DNA of 44,057 nt from Promethearchaeota archaeon (GTDB lineage: Archaea > Asgardarchaeota > Lokiarchaeia > Sigyniarchaeales > SOKP01), in the NCBI GenBank assembly GCA_016840085.1, contig JAEOTA010000085.1, forward strand, positions 81,441 through 125,497, read 5' to 3'. Below, piece by piece: positions 41,993-44,057 of this stretch. The first letter of the stretch is position 1; each line of letters opens with the position of its first letter. The position numbers and the translations under genes were made by a program. A model generated the notes under the pieces. It was not told where the DNA came from and ran no database searches. It saw only the letters and a program-made list of their open reading frames with translations.

Positions 41993-42028
41993 CCTATTTA
42001 AAACCATAAGGAAGGATTTTTTACAATA
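41993..42028 (-). promoter_or_regulatory. Shared promoter element, copy 3
   Basis: Minus-strand AAAATCCTTCCTTATGGTTT then TAAATA, 46-55 bases before ATG 41949. The TATA-like part and the CCTTCCTT block upstream of it are both conserved among the three copies, so the block may be a factor-B element or a specific regulator site. Confidence 0.65.
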
Positions 42029-42074
42029 AAAAAATTAAAGAAAAAAAAGGAATTACCTTAATTTTGATTTATAA

Positions 42075-43931
42075 TTAAGACATTTTTCTAATCCGGTTTT
42101 TTTGGATAATTAATAAGGATATAACACTAAGAATAGTAATCAAGAGGTAATGGATTCCAAACGGAATGATTTCAACATCATCTCCACCGTTTCCATCTCC
42201 ATTCATGGGAGGTTCCTCTACTTTAACGATAACCGTGTCAGAAATCCCGAACTGATTCTCACTATCGAAATATTCGATTGTATAATTGTAAAATCCTGAT
42301 ATAGTTCTATTAATAGGTACGTTAAGGGGGGTATTATTCGTCCAAGAGGTCCAACCTATCCATTCATAAAAAACTCCATATGTATTATTGGCAAGTACAT
42401 GATATTCCTCTCCGCTAACATCATCATATAATATCCAATTAATTGTTTCAGAACCATTTGTAAGCGTTGTTATTATTCCAGGATGATTGGAAGTTGGGAT
42501 ATTGTCTATGAGATACCATTGCACCTCTCCAATGGAATTCAATTTCTGTGCGTAAATATCATAATTATTATTGCTTCTAAAATCGTCCCATGTTATGATA
42601 GCACCACCAAATCCATCGCTACATATGACAGAAAAACTTTGATCATTATTAGCTTTAGAAATAGAAACTCCATTAGGCGTCCATTGGGGATTCCCATTAG
42701 GTCCAACTCGCTGAGCATAGATATCATAATGAGTTCCATTTCTATAGTCCATCCAGCTTATAATCACACCACCAGCTCCATCACTAATAATATTGGATGC
42801 ATATTGACTATTATTAGCAGCACAAACAATCTCACCATTAATAGTCCATTGTCTAGCTCCGGTTGAATTAACACATTGGACATAAATATCTATATCTCCA
42901 TTTCGATCATCACCCCACACAAAAAAAGCATTACCCATATTATCACCATATAGACTATAACCACCCATTTGACTACTTGTAGTATGAATAGGCACACCAT
43001 TAGTAGTCCATTGTGTAGTTCCTACAGAATTAACCCGTTGAGCATAAAGATAATCAGGCGTTCCACCTCTATTATCCCACCAACTTATTATGGCGCCCCC
43101 TGATCCATCAGGACAAAGATCAGGGACACCTTGCCATCCGCCCAGAACACAAATGGGAGTGCCATTACCAGTCCATTGCGTAACTCCATTGTGATTTACC
43201 ATTTGAGCATAAATATCATCTTCTCCACTTCGTTCGTCTGTCCATGCAATAATTGCTCCTCCTGATCCATCGCTACAAATATCAGAAGATCGCTGTATCC
43301 CATTTGCAGTGCAAATTTCAACTCCATTCGGACCCCATTGCTTAATTCCATTAAAATTAATTCGTTGAGCATGAACATCATGCCAATCTGGTGTCCATGC
43401 AATAATTGCTCCCCCTGATCCATCACTACAAATATTCTCCAATTCTTCATCTCTATATATTGAAATCACAACAGTACCATTAGGTATCCATTGAATATTT
43501 CCACTACTATCAATCCTCTGAGCATAAATGTCTCCCATTGTGTCATATCCGCCTCGATAATCTTCCCAAGCAATTATAATTCCTCCAGAACCATCACTAA
43601 TAATTCTTGGGGATCCTTGAATTTTAATTTCGGTACATATTGGTATCCCATTAGGAGACCACAGAGCCTTTCCTGAAGAATCTATACGTTGTACATAAAT
43701 ATCATCACCAGTTGAGCCTCTATTATCTTCCCAGACGATAAAAGCTCCTCCTGAACCATCACTAAGGATTTCTGGTTGGCGTTGATCTTCAATGGCAGTA
43801 CATATTTTTATGCCATCACTGGATATTAAAGAATTTTTTAATTCAATACTGACTTCACTCCCAATATTTAAATTTTGGAGTTGGTTATTCATAGCAGCGA
43901 ATGTAAAACATAATCCAAAAATTATTAACAT
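42075..43931 (-). CDS. Anchored surface protein with eight tandem propeller-type repeats
   Basis: 618 residues from ATG 43931. The short hydrophobic N-terminus (MLIIFGLCFTFAAMNNQ) can act as a signal peptide. Eight repeats of about 50 residues follow, each with the pattern SDGSGGAIIAWxDxR...DIYAQR(V/I)N..G..QW..NG..IC; the best are at about 145-195 and 195-245. Eight units suggest one eight-bladed or a larger propeller. After about 460 there is an Ig-like domain (GIITTLTNGSETINWILYDD region), a GDGNGGDD linker, PFGIHYLLITILSVISLLII and a short basic tail. No enzyme motif. Extracellular, role unknown. It has no copy of the shared promoter element. Confidence 0.8.
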   Translation of the reverse strand: MLIIFGLCFTFAAMNNQLQNLNIGSEVSIELKNSLISSDGIKICTAIEDQRQPEILSDGSGGAFIVWEDNRGSTGDDIYVQRIDSSGKALWSPNGIPICTEIKIQGSPRIISDGSGGIIIAWEDYRGGYDTMGDIYAQRIDSSGNIQWIPNGTVVISIYRDEELENICSDGSGGAIIAWTPDWHDVHAQRINFNGIKQWGPNGVEICTANGIQRSSDICSDGSGGAIIAWTDERSGEDDIYAQMVNHNGVTQWTGNGTPICVLGGWQGVPDLCPDGSGGAIISWWDNRGGTPDYLYAQRVNSVGTTQWTTNGVPIHTTSSQMGGYSLYGDNMGNAFFVWGDDRNGDIDIYVQCVNSTGARQWTINGEIVCAANNSQYASNIISDGAGGVIISWMDYRNGTHYDIYAQRVGPNGNPQWTPNGVSISKANNDQSFSVICSDGFGGAIITWDDFRSNNNYDIYAQKLNSIGEVQWYLIDNIPTSNHPGIITTLTNGSETINWILYDDVSGEEYHVLANNTYGVFYEWIGWTSWTNNTPLNVPINRTISGFYNYTIEYFDSENQFGISDTVIVKVEEPPMNGDGNGGDDVEIIPFGIHYLLITILSVISLLIIQKNRIRKMS

Positions 43932-44057
43932 TAAATTGAGTAAATTTTAACTTTAAATCTTTTTATTTTTTTCTATTTATTTACTTGATTTTTCGAGCTA
44001 GAATAATAATCCATAACGATTTTTAATTCGTCGGCGTAATACTTCCTCTGAATTGAA

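Noticed and set aside
43196..43450. Minus-strand 84-codon frame with repeats
   Set aside because: It is a shifted reading of the DNA repeats of the 618-residue surface gene and only mirrors their periodicity.

Overview
The window looks like part of the chromosome of an Asgard archaeon, most likely from the Lokiarchaeia (Promethearchaeota). The DNA is AT-rich. Three eukaryote-like or MglA-like GTPases are present: a Rag/Gtr-type protein at 24634-25542, an MglA-like one at 31225-31818 and a Ras/Rab-like one at 34559-35101. There is also a TPR protein with a longin/roadblock-like tail, an arrestin-like protein and several surface proteins with C-terminal membrane anchors. The left end carries heterodisulfide reductase (Hdr) and F420-linked genes. 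The lineage call is inference from gene content; no ribosomal or rRNA marker is present.

Region 1-12159, all on the minus strand, is an Hdr/F420 redox cluster. In transcription order it holds: a selenocysteine HdrA with three in-frame TGA codons (10213-12159); a selenocysteine VhuD/MvhD with two in-frame TGA codons (9729-10190); two FrhB-type F420/flavin iron-sulfur proteins (8127-9623, 7001-8110); an HdrC-HdrB fusion (5716-6993); a double-module HdrA interrupted by one TAA (2675-5716); a cysteine MvhD (2215-2646); and, after a 566-base gap, a second double-module HdrA that runs off the left edge. No MvhA or MvhG hydrogenase subunit is present, so F420 (via FrhB) rather than H2 is the likely partner of this Hdr set. 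Every in-frame TGA sits where the paralogs have a conserved Cys. Other genes in the window end in TGA, so TGA is still a stop codon here. This points to selenocysteine, not to a changed genetic code.

Region 12160-22833 is mixed: a decayed copy of an SDR-gene tail, a small unknown protein, the intact SDR, membrane proteins including an anchored alpha/beta hydrolase, a PH/GRAM-like protein, a PadR regulator, a membrane gene interrupted by TAG, a zinc-ribbon protein, a DUF998-like protein, a HEAT-repeat protein and an anchored secreted protein that seems to start at ATA.

Region 23066-28994 has a third FrhB protein with an extra C-terminal domain, placed directly before the Rag/Gtr-like GTPase. 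It continues with bacterial-type genes (an alpha/beta hydrolase and DNA-3-methyladenine glycosylase I), a VapBC-type toxin-antitoxin pair and a 53-residue zinc protein.

Region 29005-37156 is signalling-rich: a HAD hydrolase, the arrestin-like protein facing an MglA-like GTPase, a membrane histidine kinase with a small overlapping membrane partner, an RHH/PIN toxin-antitoxin operon with a palindromic operator and a small winged-helix-like protein behind it, and the Ras-like GTPase downstream of the TPR-longin protein.

Region 37286-43931 is a surface and membrane island. It has a HemG-like flavodoxin broken by a frameshift with a decayed relative behind it, a membrane gene interrupted by TAA, and three repeat-containing surface proteins (one truncated) sharing a C-terminal anchor. 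Three genes here share an almost identical promoter element of about 30 bases. Seen together, the window has five selenocysteine-type TGA codons but also two in-frame TAA codons, one in-frame TAG and one homopolymer frameshift; these last four need read-level checking before being called pseudogenes.
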